Source: Scatosoma sp045576335
Lineage (GTDB): Bacteria; Bacillota; Clostridia; Christensenellales; Borkfalkiaceae
DNA: 64,000 nucleotides
NCBI GenBank assembly: GCA_045576335.1
Contig: JAZNGH010000028.1
Location: 62,001-126,000 of the forward strand
Direction: 5' to 3'
Shown: positions 42,401 through 50,488 of the stretch, piece after piece
Layout: every line of letters begins with the position of its first letter
How positions within the stretch are numbered: position 1 is the stretch's first letter
Made by a program: the position numbers and the translations under genes
Notes under the pieces: model-generated
Told to the model about the DNA's origin: nothing
Database searches by the model: none
Seen by the model: only the letters and a program-made list of their open reading frames with translations

Positions 42401-43736
42401 TTTTTCTCTCCTTTGGGTTCTTCGATACGAGAATATTATACAATAAATCAAGCGAAAAGGCAACCAAATACGCGATATTCGTCGCGTACGCAAGCCCGAA
42501 AACGGAAATATCGGGATTTTTGAGCAAAAAGGGATAAATCGCGGTTTTGACCGCCACGGCGATTCCCATAGACAGCGCGGCGTAGAGGGGTTTGCCTTGC
42601 GCCGTCAGACACGCCGACAGCGTTTGCACGCAAGAAAGGGTGAGCGCGCTGACGGAAAACGCTTTAATCAAGCCCGTGAGGGTAGTTAGCTCCTCGCCCT
42701 GCAAGCTCCTGAACACGATTTTCGCCGTCGGCTCGGCAAAGAAAAAGAGCGCGAGCGCGCAAGGCGCGGCGACGAGCACGGTAATGCCCAAGGAAAAGAA
42801 CAGCCGTTTTTTTACGCTCGCCTTTTCGCCCTTTTCGATTTTCGCTTTCGCGGCGGCGACGCTTGGCACGCTCGCCGCCGCAATGCCGTAGCAAACGGAC
42901 ACGGGCAGGTTGATAACCGTCACCGCGCCCCCCGAAAACAATCCGTAAAGCGCGACCGCGTCGGTGGCGTACGCGCCCAAGAGCCGCACGGCAAGCACGC
43001 TGTCCAAAAGAGCGGAAAGGGGCAGGAGCATAGAGCTTAAAGTAACGGGCAGGCTCAATCGTAAAACGGTTTTCGTCGCAACCCTGCCCCCGCCGTTTTG
43101 TAATTTTTCCCGCGTCGCCTTGAAGCAAATCAGCATCAGCGCGAGCGCGAACAATTCGGATAACGACACCGCCAAAAGCATAAATATCACCGCTTTTTCC
43201 ACGTCGTCGCGGTAGAGATAGGCGAACAGCAGACCAAAGCCCACTTTGACGAGCTGTTCGGTGATTTCGGAAAGCGCGGTGGGAAGCATTTTGTTCTTGC
43301 CCTGAAACCAGCCGCGCAAAACGGAGATGGCAGACACCAAAAACACGGACGGGGCGAGCGTGTAATACCCCGCCGTCACCTGCCTGCAATCCTGTGCCGC
43401 CGCCAAGAAAGGCGCGAGCAGGCACATCAATACGCTCCCAAACAGCCCGACGAGCAAAAACAGCTTCATTGCCGTTTTGAAAAGGGGCTTATCCCCCTCG
43501 CCCTTTGCCAGCCGTTCGGCGGTGAGCTTGGCAATCGAGGAGGGGATTCCCGTTGCGGAAACGGTGAGAAGCAGACAATAAACGGGGTATACCATTTGGT
43601 ATAACCCCAGCCCGTACCCGCCGATTAAATTGGTCAGCGGTATGCGATACAACGCCCCGACGACCTTGGCGATAAACCCGCCCGCGGCAATCACCGCCGC
43701 CCCCTTGATAAATCCGCCCTTTTTTTCCTTGCCCAT
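42345..43736 (-). CDS. Oligosaccharide/lipid flippase of the SpoVB-YabM type (MOP superfamily)
   Basis: A polytopic membrane protein of 463 residues with about 14 helices, starting GGFIKGAAVIAAGGFIAKVV and YRIPLTNLIGGYGLGLYQMVY, the family signature. Later motifs include LRGWFQGKNKMLPTALSEI and SLPVTLSSMLLPLSALLDS. Members move lipid-linked sugars; MurJ-like peptidoglycan flipping is one possibility. The 3' end overlaps mazG by 56 bases, the same order as yabM-yabN in Bacillus. The ribosome site is an unusual GGGGGGCAG. Confidence 0.9.
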   Translation of the reverse strand: MGKEKKGGFIKGAAVIAAGGFIAKVVGALYRIPLTNLIGGYGLGLYQMVYPVYCLLLTVSATGIPSSIAKLTAERLAKGEGDKPLFKTAMKLFLLVGLFGSVLMCLLAPFLAAAQDCRQVTAGYYTLAPSVFLVSAISVLRGWFQGKNKMLPTALSEITEQLVKVGFGLLFAYLYRDDVEKAVIFMLLAVSLSELFALALMLICFKATREKLQNGGGRVATKTVLRLSLPVTLSSMLLPLSALLDSVLAVRLLGAYATDAVALYGLFSGGAVTVINLPVSVCYGIAAASVPSVAAAKAKIEKGEKASVKKRLFFSLGITVLVAAPCALALFFFAEPTAKIVFRSLQGEELTTLTGLIKAFSVSALTLSCVQTLSACLTAQGKPLYAALSMGIAVAVKTAIYPFLLKNPDISVFGLAYATNIAYLVAFSLDLLYNILVSKNPKERKNDNGNRLGRGSGRFDQTR

Positions 43737-43784
43737 GCTCTGCCCCCCTATTACAGCTTGCGGAAAAAACGGGTTTTTATGAAA

Positions 43785-43809
43785 ACGGGACAGCTTCTTG
43801 CTGTCCCGT
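43785..43809 (-). terminator. Intrinsic terminator of the MFS-GH2 operon
   Basis: A 10-bp stem, ACGGGACAGC/GCTGTCCCGT, loop TTCTT, 7 bases past the GH2 stop, with a TTTTC tail on the minus strand. Confidence 0.85.
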
Positions 43810-43815
43810 CGTTTT

Positions 43816-45549
43816 TTATTCGATTTTGCGCGCCGCGCGGTCGATTTCGTCGTTGATTTTTTTCATTGCCTCAATCGGCACTTTCACGACCTTTCTATCG
43901 TAAGTGAACAGCCCGTTGATTTCCTCCTCCACGTCGGAAACCTGCGTGTAAATACACCCGCAAAGTCCCTTTTCTATCAAGGGCAGCAGCTTTTTCAAAT
44001 ACAGTTTTTCCAAGGCTTGCACAAGCGTTTCTTGCGTTTTGAACTTTTTATAACCAAACTCTTTTTTCTCGTCGTAAACGTGCCCGTCCACTTTCATAGA
44101 ATATCCGCCGAATTCACTCAATACCACGGGGCGTTCGTCCTTGGGCACGCAAAGCGGCGTATAGTAGGTGTGCAGGCTTTTCAGCTCCGTTTTGCCCACG
44201 CCCTGATCGTGCCAGCCGCTCACCGAATCGATAATGCGCGAGCCGTCTTTTCCGCGAACGTACTCCGTGACCTTCGCCGAATCGAACTGCCCCCAACCCT
44301 CGTTGAAGGGTACCCAAACGCCGATACAGGTGCAGTTAAAAAGCTGGTCGAGCGTTTCGTCCACCATCTGCATAAACGCAACCCTGCCCCCCTCGTTTTC
44401 ACGGGCAAAGTACTTATAATCGTCGTCGCGGTGCTTAAAGCCCAAGAAAGGCAGATAGGCGATATGCCAAGGGTTATATTCCCCGCCGCCGCTCACGAAA
44501 TCCTGCCACACGACAAGCCCCAGTCTATCGCAATGATAGTACCAACGCATAGGCTCTATCTTGATATGCTTTCTGACGGTGTTAAAGCCCATTGCTTTGA
44601 GCTTCGTCAGCTCCTCAATCGCCGCCTCGTCGCTCGGATAGGTCAACAGCCCGTCCGACCAGTAGCCTTGGTCGAGCACGCCGTTGAAAAAGTAGGGCTT
44701 GCCGTTGAGCGTCAACCGCATTTTGCCTTTTTTATCCCGCATTTTGCCAAACGAGCGCACGCCGAAATAGGAGGTAAGCTTATCCCCCGCGACGTTCGTG
44801 ATCGTGAAATCGTAAAGCTTGGGATTTTCGGGCGACCAAAGCTCGAAATCGTAGGAAAGCGTGACCTCGCGCGTGTATTTTTGACGGAGAATTTCCTCAC
44901 CGCCGTCGTACACGGCGATTTCCCGTTCCTCGTCCTTATCCGAAAGAATACGCACCGTTTTTTGCAATGCGTCCGTGTAAATTTTGGGCGTTTCGATATA
45001 CGCTTTTGGCATACTCTCTATCCAAACGGTCTGCCAAATGCCGCTTTGCGGGGTATACCAAATCCCCCCGCGCTTATCGCTCTGCTTGCCGCGCGCGTCG
45101 CCGTTTCTCGTACCCTCGTCCGTAACGAGCACTCTAATTTCCGCTTCGTCGCCGTCCAAAAAGTCTTGTATATCCAAGTAAAACGCGGTAAACCCGCCCG
45201 TATGCGCACCCGCGCGCTTGCCGTTCACGAATACCTCGCACGCACTGTCCACCGCGCCGAAATGCAAACGGGTGACGCCCTTTTGAAGCTCCTTGCTCAA
45301 TTTGACCTTGCGGGTATACGAAAGCTTTTCGCCCGCAAGCAGCGTAAAGCCCTCCGCCACGCCGCTACGGAGCGTTTCGGGGGAAAAAGGTACGATTATC
45401 TTGCCTTCGCATAAGCGGTTATCCTCTTTATCCAGCTTGTAAAAATCCCATTCGCCGTTCAAGCATAAAAACCCGTCGCGCTTTGCTTGCGGCGCGGGGT
45501 GCTCGCTATGGGGAATTGCGCCGACGGCGTAATCAGTTGTCAAGTTCAT
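43816..45549 (-). CDS. Glycoside hydrolase family 2 enzyme
   Basis: A retaining glycosidase of the beta-galactosidase/glucuronidase/mannosidase type. The 577 residues have a sugar-binding jelly roll (FLCLNGEWDFYKLD, HFGAVDSACEVFVNGK, HTGGFTAFYLDI), an Ig-like domain (LWSPENPKLYDF) and a TIM barrel. The barrel has RKHIKIEPMRWYYHCDRLGL, the acid/base site VPFNEGWGQFD and the nucleophile VLSEFGGYS. It is shorter than classical LacZ and has no signal peptide, so it is intracellular. It overlaps the MFS gene by 17 bases, suggesting import followed by hydrolysis of a short glycoside whose identity is unknown. Confidence 0.92.
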   Translation of the reverse strand: MNLTTDYAVGAIPHSEHPAPQAKRDGFLCLNGEWDFYKLDKEDNRLCEGKIIVPFSPETLRSGVAEGFTLLAGEKLSYTRKVKLSKELQKGVTRLHFGAVDSACEVFVNGKRAGAHTGGFTAFYLDIQDFLDGDEAEIRVLVTDEGTRNGDARGKQSDKRGGIWYTPQSGIWQTVWIESMPKAYIETPKIYTDALQKTVRILSDKDEEREIAVYDGGEEILRQKYTREVTLSYDFELWSPENPKLYDFTITNVAGDKLTSYFGVRSFGKMRDKKGKMRLTLNGKPYFFNGVLDQGYWSDGLLTYPSDEAAIEELTKLKAMGFNTVRKHIKIEPMRWYYHCDRLGLVVWQDFVSGGGEYNPWHIAYLPFLGFKHRDDDYKYFARENEGGRVAFMQMVDETLDQLFNCTCIGVWVPFNEGWGQFDSAKVTEYVRGKDGSRIIDSVSGWHDQGVGKTELKSLHTYYTPLCVPKDERPVVLSEFGGYSMKVDGHVYDEKKEFGYKKFKTQETLVQALEKLYLKKLLPLIEKGLCGCIYTQVSDVEEEINGLFTYDRKVVKVPIEAMKKINDEIDRAARKIE

Positions 45550-46882
45550 TCTTTTTCTCCTTTTTCGTTTTCACCAACAAAGGTATTAGCGCAAAGGTGA
45601 GCAAGGTCACGATTGCACCCGCGAGGAAAATTTCGGGAGCGGGGATAAATTGCGTGGTCATCACGTCCGCACTACCCAAATCGGGCAGGGGTATATTTGC
45701 CGCTTGGTTGATGGCGTTGCCGATCATAGGTCCTACGAGCATAGGGATAAGCACGTAGAAAATCATTCGTACGCCCTGCAATTTTCCCGCGTCGTTTTCG
45801 GGTGTGTAATCACGCACGATTGCCCCAGACAACGCCGAAAAGAAAATATAGCCCGTAATCATTACAAATCCCGCCACGCCGAACACGATTAGCGTTGCGA
45901 TATGGTCGTCGAAGTCGGCAAAATACATTCCGAGCAACCCGACCGCCATAACCCCCGCGGCGATATATAAGAGCTTGGTTTTGTCCAGCTTGTCGCTGAT
46001 GCCGCCTAAAAACAGATTGATTGCCGCGCCGAGCACGATTGCAAGCCCGAACACGATACTGTATTCCACCACGGTAAAGCCTAAATACGTTTTCATATAA
46101 ATAATGAGGAACGGCATAAAGATTTGGCAAGCGATACCGTAAATACACATCACGCAAAGGGTGAGATAGAACGGGGGGTTGTTTTTGACGACGCTAGGCT
46201 TAAAGCCGTACACGATATCCTTAATCGTGCCCTTCTTTTCCAGCGTGGGGCTATCCTTTACGATAAACAAGCCCGCCACGCCGCAAACGGAAATAACGAT
46301 ACCGAGCGCGAGAAAGAGCGCGAAGTAACCGATTGCTTCCACGAGTATACCAAACCCGCCCGCAACGACGAGCATAGCGACGAGGGGCAGAACGGATAAA
46401 ACGCCCTCCACCTTTCCGCGGAATTCCTCTCTCGTGTTGTCGGTCACCCAAGCGTTGAACGCCGCATCGTTTGCCGTAGAGCCGAACAAAGTCATCACGC
46501 AATCCCCCGCCACGACGGCAAAAAGGGTGATTTGCACCGCGGAAGCCTCGTCCACGCCGAACAGAGCTTGCGTGCCCTGCACGCTCAACGCACCGAACAG
46601 CGCGACCGTCACGCCCCAAATGATATATCCGTAGGATATGTACGCGCGCCTGTTCCCCGTTTTATCGGAGAGCGTACCCGCAATCAGGGTCGTCAGCGTT
46701 GCCGCTACGCCCGAAAGCTGCACCATCAGCGTGACCGCGTTCAAATCGGGCGCAATCGTTTCGAATACGAACAGATTAAAGTACATATTCTCCACCGACC
46801 ACGCAATCTGTCCGATTAAACCGAACAGCACCAAAATCAACCAGCTTTGCTTGGAAAAGCCTGCATTTTTCATTTGCTTCAT
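45533..46882 (-). CDS. MFS transporter, probable sugar/glycoside importer
   Basis: The 449 residues have about 12 membrane helices. The loop after helix 2 is GTLSDKTGNRRAYISYG, the MFS DxxGRR-type motif, and its repeat in the second half is GGISDKLDKTKLLYI. The ATG at 46880-46882 is preferred: an ATG at 46904-46906 falls inside the -10 box of the promoter and cannot be transcribed from it. An ATG at 46871-46873 is also possible. It is cotranscribed with the GH2 gene, so the substrate is probably that enzyme's glycoside. Confidence 0.85.
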   Translation of the reverse strand: MKQMKNAGFSKQSWLILVLFGLIGQIAWSVENMYFNLFVFETIAPDLNAVTLMVQLSGVAATLTTLIAGTLSDKTGNRRAYISYGYIIWGVTVALFGALSVQGTQALFGVDEASAVQITLFAVVAGDCVMTLFGSTANDAAFNAWVTDNTREEFRGKVEGVLSVLPLVAMLVVAGGFGILVEAIGYFALFLALGIVISVCGVAGLFIVKDSPTLEKKGTIKDIVYGFKPSVVKNNPPFYLTLCVMCIYGIACQIFMPFLIIYMKTYLGFTVVEYSIVFGLAIVLGAAINLFLGGISDKLDKTKLLYIAAGVMAVGLLGMYFADFDDHIATLIVFGVAGFVMITGYIFFSALSGAIVRDYTPENDAGKLQGVRMIFYVLIPMLVGPMIGNAINQAANIPLPDLGSADVMTTQFIPAPEIFLAGAIVTLLTFALIPLLVKTKKEKKNELDN

Positions 46883-46904
46883 ACCTGCCCATCTCTTTTT
46901 CTCC

Positions 46905-46949
46905 ATTATAGCACTTTTTAAGAAAAATGTACAGTCTTTTAAGAAAAAT
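46905..46949 (-). promoter_or_regulatory. Promoter and twin operator of the MFS-GH2 operon
   Basis: TGTACA (46928-46933), 17 bases and TATAAT (46905-46910) on the minus strand. Two near-identical 15-bp repeats, CTTTTTAAGAAAAAT (46914-46928) and TCTTTTAAGAAAAAT (46935-46949), are exactly 21 bp apart. One fills the spacer and one abuts the -35, so a repressor site is likely. Confidence 0.65.
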
Positions 46950-46961
46950 CCCCGTTTTTTA

Positions 46962-46990
46962 TTGCTTTCCTCTTATATTTATGATATAAT
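46962..46990 (+). promoter_or_regulatory. Promoter of the glycosyltransferase gene
   Basis: TTGCTT (46962-46967), 17 bases and TATAAT (46985-46990), pointing to the gene at 47030 and back-to-back with the MFS promoter. Confidence 0.7.
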
Positions 46991-47029
46991 ATACAAGATT
47001 TTTAACAAAACTTTAACTTTTTTTAGGTA

Positions 47030-48394
47030 ATGGAAATGGTATATTTGCAAATCGTACAAATCGTGTTCAGCGTTTTAACGGGCGTGCTTTCCTTAATGCT
47101 CGTACATTTCGTGCTGTTCGGCGCGGTGGGGGTTTTCGGTAAAAAACGCTTCCCCAAGGCGGAGCAGCAGCTTAAATACGGCATTATCATTCCCGCGAGA
47201 AACGAAGAGGCAGTCGTGGGAAATCTCATTGAAAGCGTCAGAAAATGTAAGTATCCACAGGAGAATTTGCATATTTTCGTCATCGCGCACAACTGCACGG
47301 ACAACACCGCGGCGGTATGTCGTGCCTTTAACGACCCCCGCGTGTCCGTATATGAATATAATAACCCCGAAGAATGTACTATGGGGTACGCGTTTAAGCA
47401 CCTCTTCCAAAAAATCGAAGAGGATTTCGGCACGCAAAGCTTCGACGGATTTTTCCTGTTCAACGCCGATAATATCCTCGACGAACGGTTTTTCGAAAAA
47501 ATGAACGACGCGTTTATCGCGGAAGGGCGTACGAATATTATTACTTCTATGCGTAACTCCAAAAATTTCGGCTCGAACATCATTTCCGCGCTCTACGGCG
47601 TGTATTTTATGAGCGGCTGTATGTACGAAAGCCGCGGCAGAACGCTGCTCGGCTGTTCTACCCGCGTGCAGGGTACGGGCTACGTCATTCCCGCAAAGCT
47701 CGTGAAAGACGGTTGGCAATACGTCACGCTCACCGAGGACTGGGAGTTCTCCACCGACCAAATTTTGCAGGGCAATAAAATCGTTTACTGTGACGAGGCG
47801 GTTTTCTACGACGAACAACCCACGACCCTCCATATCACCTGCCGCCAGCGTATCCGCTGGGCAAAGGGACATTTGCTCGTTTGCGTGACACGCTTCAAAG
47901 CCCTTATTCGCGGTCTGTTCCACTCCCGCAAAAACGGCGGCGCGACGAACAAGGGCTCGACCTACGACATTTCCGTAAACATAATGCCCGTTTGCGTGAT
48001 TTCGTCGGCGTTGCTTGTGTTGCAGGTCGTTTTGACGGCTATCTCGCCTCTGTTCGGCGTAGACCCCATACAGATATGGGAAGTGGTGAAAAGCTCGTTG
48101 CTTAATATCGGGTTTTCTTATCTTACCACGGCGTTAAGCGCGTTGCTGCTCTTTATTTTGGAACACAAGCGTATCAAGGGCGTAAAATTCGGATTAAAGC
48201 TCGCGGCAATCCTGCTTTGGCCCATCTTCCTCGCACTCTCTATTCCTTTTGAATATATCGCGCTTTTTAGAAAAAACGTGGGCTGGAAAGCCATTCCCCA
48301 CACGGACACGACCAAGTTCGACGCCGTGAACGAAACGCCGCACGCGGTCGAGGGCGTGCAAGAGGCGCAAAGCGATATCGAACAAGCTTCTTAA
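47030..48394 (+). CDS. Membrane-bound family 2 glycosyltransferase
   Basis: A processive-type GT-A glycosyltransferase. The 454 residues have an N-terminal helix (IVFSVLTGVLSLMLVHFVLFGAV) and a cytosolic GT domain with GIIIPARNEEAVVGNLI, FLFNADNILDERFF (the DxD-equivalent acidic site), TLTEDWEFSTD and the acceptor-site QRIRWAKG. Two C-terminal helix groups follow (VCVISSALLVLQVVLTAIS, LTTALSALLLFILE, LAAILLWPIFLALSIPF). The QxxRW motif suggests polymer or glycolipid synthesis. It may start at 47030 or 47036, and the ribosome site is weak (AGGT). Monocistronic. Confidence 0.88.
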   Translation: MEMVYLQIVQIVFSVLTGVLSLMLVHFVLFGAVGVFGKKRFPKAEQQLKYGIIIPARNEEAVVGNLIESVRKCKYPQENLHIFVIAHNCTDNTAAVCRAFNDPRVSVYEYNNPEECTMGYAFKHLFQKIEEDFGTQSFDGFFLFNADNILDERFFEKMNDAFIAEGRTNIITSMRNSKNFGSNIISALYGVYFMSGCMYESRGRTLLGCSTRVQGTGYVIPAKLVKDGWQYVTLTEDWEFSTDQILQGNKIVYCDEAVFYDEQPTTLHITCRQRIRWAKGHLLVCVTRFKALIRGLFHSRKNGGATNKGSTYDISVNIMPVCVISSALLVLQVVLTAISPLFGVDPIQIWEVVKSSLLNIGFSYLTTALSALLLFILEHKRIKGVKFGLKLAAILLWPIFLALSIPFEYIALFRKNVGWKAIPHTDTTKFDAVNETPHAVEGVQEAQSDIEQAS

Positions 48395-48410
48395 AATTTC
48401 ATTGCAAACG

Positions 48411-48437
48411 AAAAAGGACGGCTATGCCGTCCTTTTT
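48411..48437. terminator. Bidirectional terminator
   Basis: A 12-bp stem, AAAAAGGACGGC/GCCGTCCTTTTT, with a 3-base loop between the convergent glycosyltransferase (+) and XRE (-) genes. Confidence 0.92.
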
Positions 48438-48647
48438 TTATCGTATGCACAACAGGTCGTTTGCATCTAAATCAAGTATCACGCACAAATTCGCAAACGT
48501 GTCCAACGCGGGCATTACTTGTCCCGAAAGATATTGCGAAATCGTTTGTTGCCGAATGTTTAATTTCTTCGCAAGCTCCGTTTGCGTCATTCCACTTTGT
48601 TTAATTGCATCTATAAGTTGTTTTCTAATATCTGTCAATGTAATCAT
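48438..48647 (-). CDS. XRE-family regulator (69 residues)
   Basis: A minimal helix-turn-helix protein: QLIDAIKQSGMTQTELAKKL, NIRQQTISQYLSGQVMPAL, TFANLCVILDLDANDLL. The ATG at 48645-48647 follows GAGGAAG; the open frame further upstream runs through the operators and is not coding. It is divergent from the unknown gene at 48749, with twin palindromes between them, so it most likely represses that gene and itself. Without any sensor domain, its release signal must be another protein or its own concentration (inference). Confidence 0.85.
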   Translation of the reverse strand: MITLTDIRKQLIDAIKQSGMTQTELAKKLNIRQQTISQYLSGQVMPALDTFANLCVILDLDANDLLCIR

Positions 48648-48674
48648 AACTTTCTTCCTCGCTAAAATAATTTT

Positions 48675-48727
48675 ACAGGTATTGCCTGTTGTTTTGCTTG
48701 ACTTACAGGTATTACCTGTGCTATTAT
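48675..48727. promoter_or_regulatory. Twin 15-bp operators with plus-strand promoter
   Basis: ACAGGTATTGCCTGT (48675-48689) and ACAGGTATTACCTGT (48705-48719), the second a perfect palindrome, 30 bp centre to centre. The plus-strand promoter TTGACT (48698-48703), 18 bases and TATTAT (48722-48727) has the second operator inside its spacer. Confidence 0.72.
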
Positions 48728-48748
48728 AAAGAAAAAAGGAGAAAAAAT

Positions 48749-49093
48749 ATGAAAAAAGACAAAATAATAAACCCCGCAACGGGGCTTTTTGACAATTTAC
48801 CGAACTTGCAGGGAATATTTGACAATTTTGATAGGCGTATACGCTATTACAAGGTATTCAAAGACACGCAAGAAGAGCGGGACGGGAATATACGCAAACG
48901 CGACGCGTTATTAAAAACCGTCCAAAATTTAACGTCCACGGATTTAACGATTATATATTACTTGCACCATTTGGACGGTATTTCGCGTTATCAAATCGTT
49001 CAAGCCTTGCAAAAGGAATACCGCGCGCAATGTGAGCGCGAAAACCTTTTACTGCACAACGAGGAAGCGCAAGACCCTTTTCAAAGAAACTAA
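48749..49093 (+). CDS. Unknown 114-residue protein paired with an XRE regulator
   Basis: No family recognised. It begins MKKDKIINPATGLFDNL and is mostly helical and charged, with DNFDRRIRYYKVFKDTQEER, LTSTDLTIIYYLHHLDG and ISRYQIVQALQKEYRAQ; the end is acidic. There is no signal or membrane segment. AAAGGAG lies 7 bases before the ATG. The LTSTDLTIIYYLHHLDGISRYQIV stretch could be a winged-helix-like fold (weak). An intrinsic-terminator-like CCCCG-CAA-CGGGG plus TTTTT sits at codons 8-14. The divergent, operator-controlled arrangement with a tiny XRE protein resembles toxin-antitoxin or phage-type control modules, but no toxin motif is visible. Confidence 0.65.
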   Translation: MKKDKIINPATGLFDNLPNLQGIFDNFDRRIRYYKVFKDTQEERDGNIRKRDALLKTVQNLTSTDLTIIYYLHHLDGISRYQIVQALQKEYRAQCERENLLLHNEEAQDPFQRN

Positions 49094-49105
49094 CGCTTTG
49101 CGCGG

Positions 49106-49822
49106 TCAATGCGCCGCGGCGTATTCCGCTTGCGTGATTTTGCCCTCGGCTAACAGATAGTCCAAAAAGCTTCTTTCGCGCGTTTTGCCAAGGTATTCGT
49201 TACCCTCGCCGCGGATTTTCTTAATCAGCCAAGTGAAAAAGATTTTACAATCCCCGAAAAAAGAGAAATTCCACGCGTATTTTTTATCCGATTCCAACGC
49301 CTCCGCGTAGTCCGTTTCCTCGTTACCCGAAAGCACGAGGGGGTTAATCAAGCCCGATTTTGCGAGCAATCTATCCGCTTCCACCTCGTCCAAAAAAGCG
49401 CACTCCCCGCGCGTGAACGGCTGCAAGCCGATAAAGCTCCGCCGCCCCAACAACACGTCGAAAAGCGCGGCAAGCGCAAACAGCTTGGTTTTTTCCAGCC
49501 ATTCGCCGTAAGCCCCCGCCGTCTCGCCCTCGGCGTTTTTGCTTTCAAATGCGAGCAGCTTCACCGTTTTTCCGTTCTTTTTCGCGTACGGCGTTTTGCG
49601 AAGCACGGATACGACCTCGCCCCGCTTTTTCGCCGCGTTCGCGCGGACGAGAATATAAATCAAGAGTGGCGATACGGCGACGATACAAACGAGCGACGCC
49701 AAAAAATCGAATATGCGTTTGAAAAGCCAGCGATAGGTGATACACACGATTGCAAGCAACGCGACCGCGTCAAACAGCACGAACGCCAAAATCCCGTACC
49801 AGCTCGACAAAAATTCGTCCAT
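49106..49822 (-). CDS. Degenerate phosphoglycosyl-transferase (bacterial sugar transferase) homologue
   Basis: The 238 residues have the fold-defining parts of a monotopic PGT: FKRIFDFLASLVCIVAVSPLLI (re-entrant helix, 34-55), KKNGKTVKLLAFESK, LFDVLLGRRSFIGLQPF (121-136, matching NVLxGDMSLVGPRP) and DKKYAWNFSFFGDCKIFFTWL. The catalytic Asp-Glu dyad expected just before NVL (LDELPQL in active enzymes) is replaced by KLFALAA. A first helix (LAFVLFDAVALLAIVCITY) precedes it. It is probably a pseudoenzyme. It starts 3 bases after engB, at the end of the lon-engB transcript. Confidence 0.7.
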   Translation of the reverse strand: MDEFLSSWYGILAFVLFDAVALLAIVCITYRWLFKRIFDFLASLVCIVAVSPLLIYILVRANAAKKRGEVVSVLRKTPYAKKNGKTVKLLAFESKNAEGETAGAYGEWLEKTKLFALAALFDVLLGRRSFIGLQPFTRGECAFLDEVEADRLLAKSGLINPLVLSGNEETDYAEALESDKKYAWNFSFFGDCKIFFTWLIKKIRGEGNEYLGKTRERSFLDYLLAEGKITQAEYAAAH

Positions 49823-49825
49823 AGT

Positions 49826-50476
49826 TTACTCCTCTTCCTCGACGGGCATATTTTTCAACGCTTCCGTCGTATCGATTATTGAGCGCACCTTTGCAAGTAT
49901 TTCTTGCTTGCCATACCCCGTTTCCGCGCTGGAAGCCAGCAAATTCTCCACACCAAGATACAAATCCGCCGCAATCGCGCGGATATGCTCTTTCAGCTTC
50001 ATTCTCGAAAGCTTGTCCGCCTTGGTCAAAACGACGGTAAAGGGCAGGGTATGATAGTGCAAAAATTCAATCATCTGCATATCGTCCGCCGTGGGGTCGT
50101 GACGGGAATCGACGAGCATAAAAATATGCGAAATCTTTTCGCGGTCCTTGAAAAACGCGTCCAGCGTCCGCGCCCACTTTTCCTTTTCGCCCTTGGAAAC
50201 CCGCGCAAAGCCGTAGCCAGGCAGGTCGGCGAGCACGAACTCGCCGAAGTCAAAATAATTGACGAGGCGCGTTCTGCCCGGCTCGCTACTCGTTTTCGCG
50301 AGCTTTTTCCGATTTGCCAGCATATTGATAAACGAGCTTTTCCCAACGTTGGACTTGCCGCAAACGGCAATCATAGGCTTGTTAGGCGTAATAAATTGCT
50401 CCGCTTTTGCCGCCGAGGTTATGAACGTCGCGTTCTTAATCACGAGCGGTGGTTTTTTATCGTTCGTTTCGTACAC
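49826..50476 (-). CDS. engB: Ribosome biogenesis GTPase EngB/YsxC
   Basis: Essential GTPase assisting late assembly of the 50S subunit. The 216 residues carry all G motifs: GKSNVGKSSFIN (G1), the T of PGRTRLVNYF (G2), LADLPGYGFA (G3), LTKADK (G4) and SSAETGYG (G5). It lies 12 bases after lon; lon-engB is a conserved pair in Bacillota. Confidence 0.96.
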   Translation of the reverse strand: MYETNDKKPPLVIKNATFITSAAKAEQFITPNKPMIAVCGKSNVGKSSFINMLANRKKLAKTSSEPGRTRLVNYFDFGEFVLADLPGYGFARVSKGEKEKWARTLDAFFKDREKISHIFMLVDSRHDPTADDMQMIEFLHYHTLPFTVVLTKADKLSRMKLKEHIRAIAADLYLGVENLLASSAETGYGKQEILAKVRSIIDTTEALKNMPVEEEE

Positions 50477-50488
50477 GGTACTCTCCTT

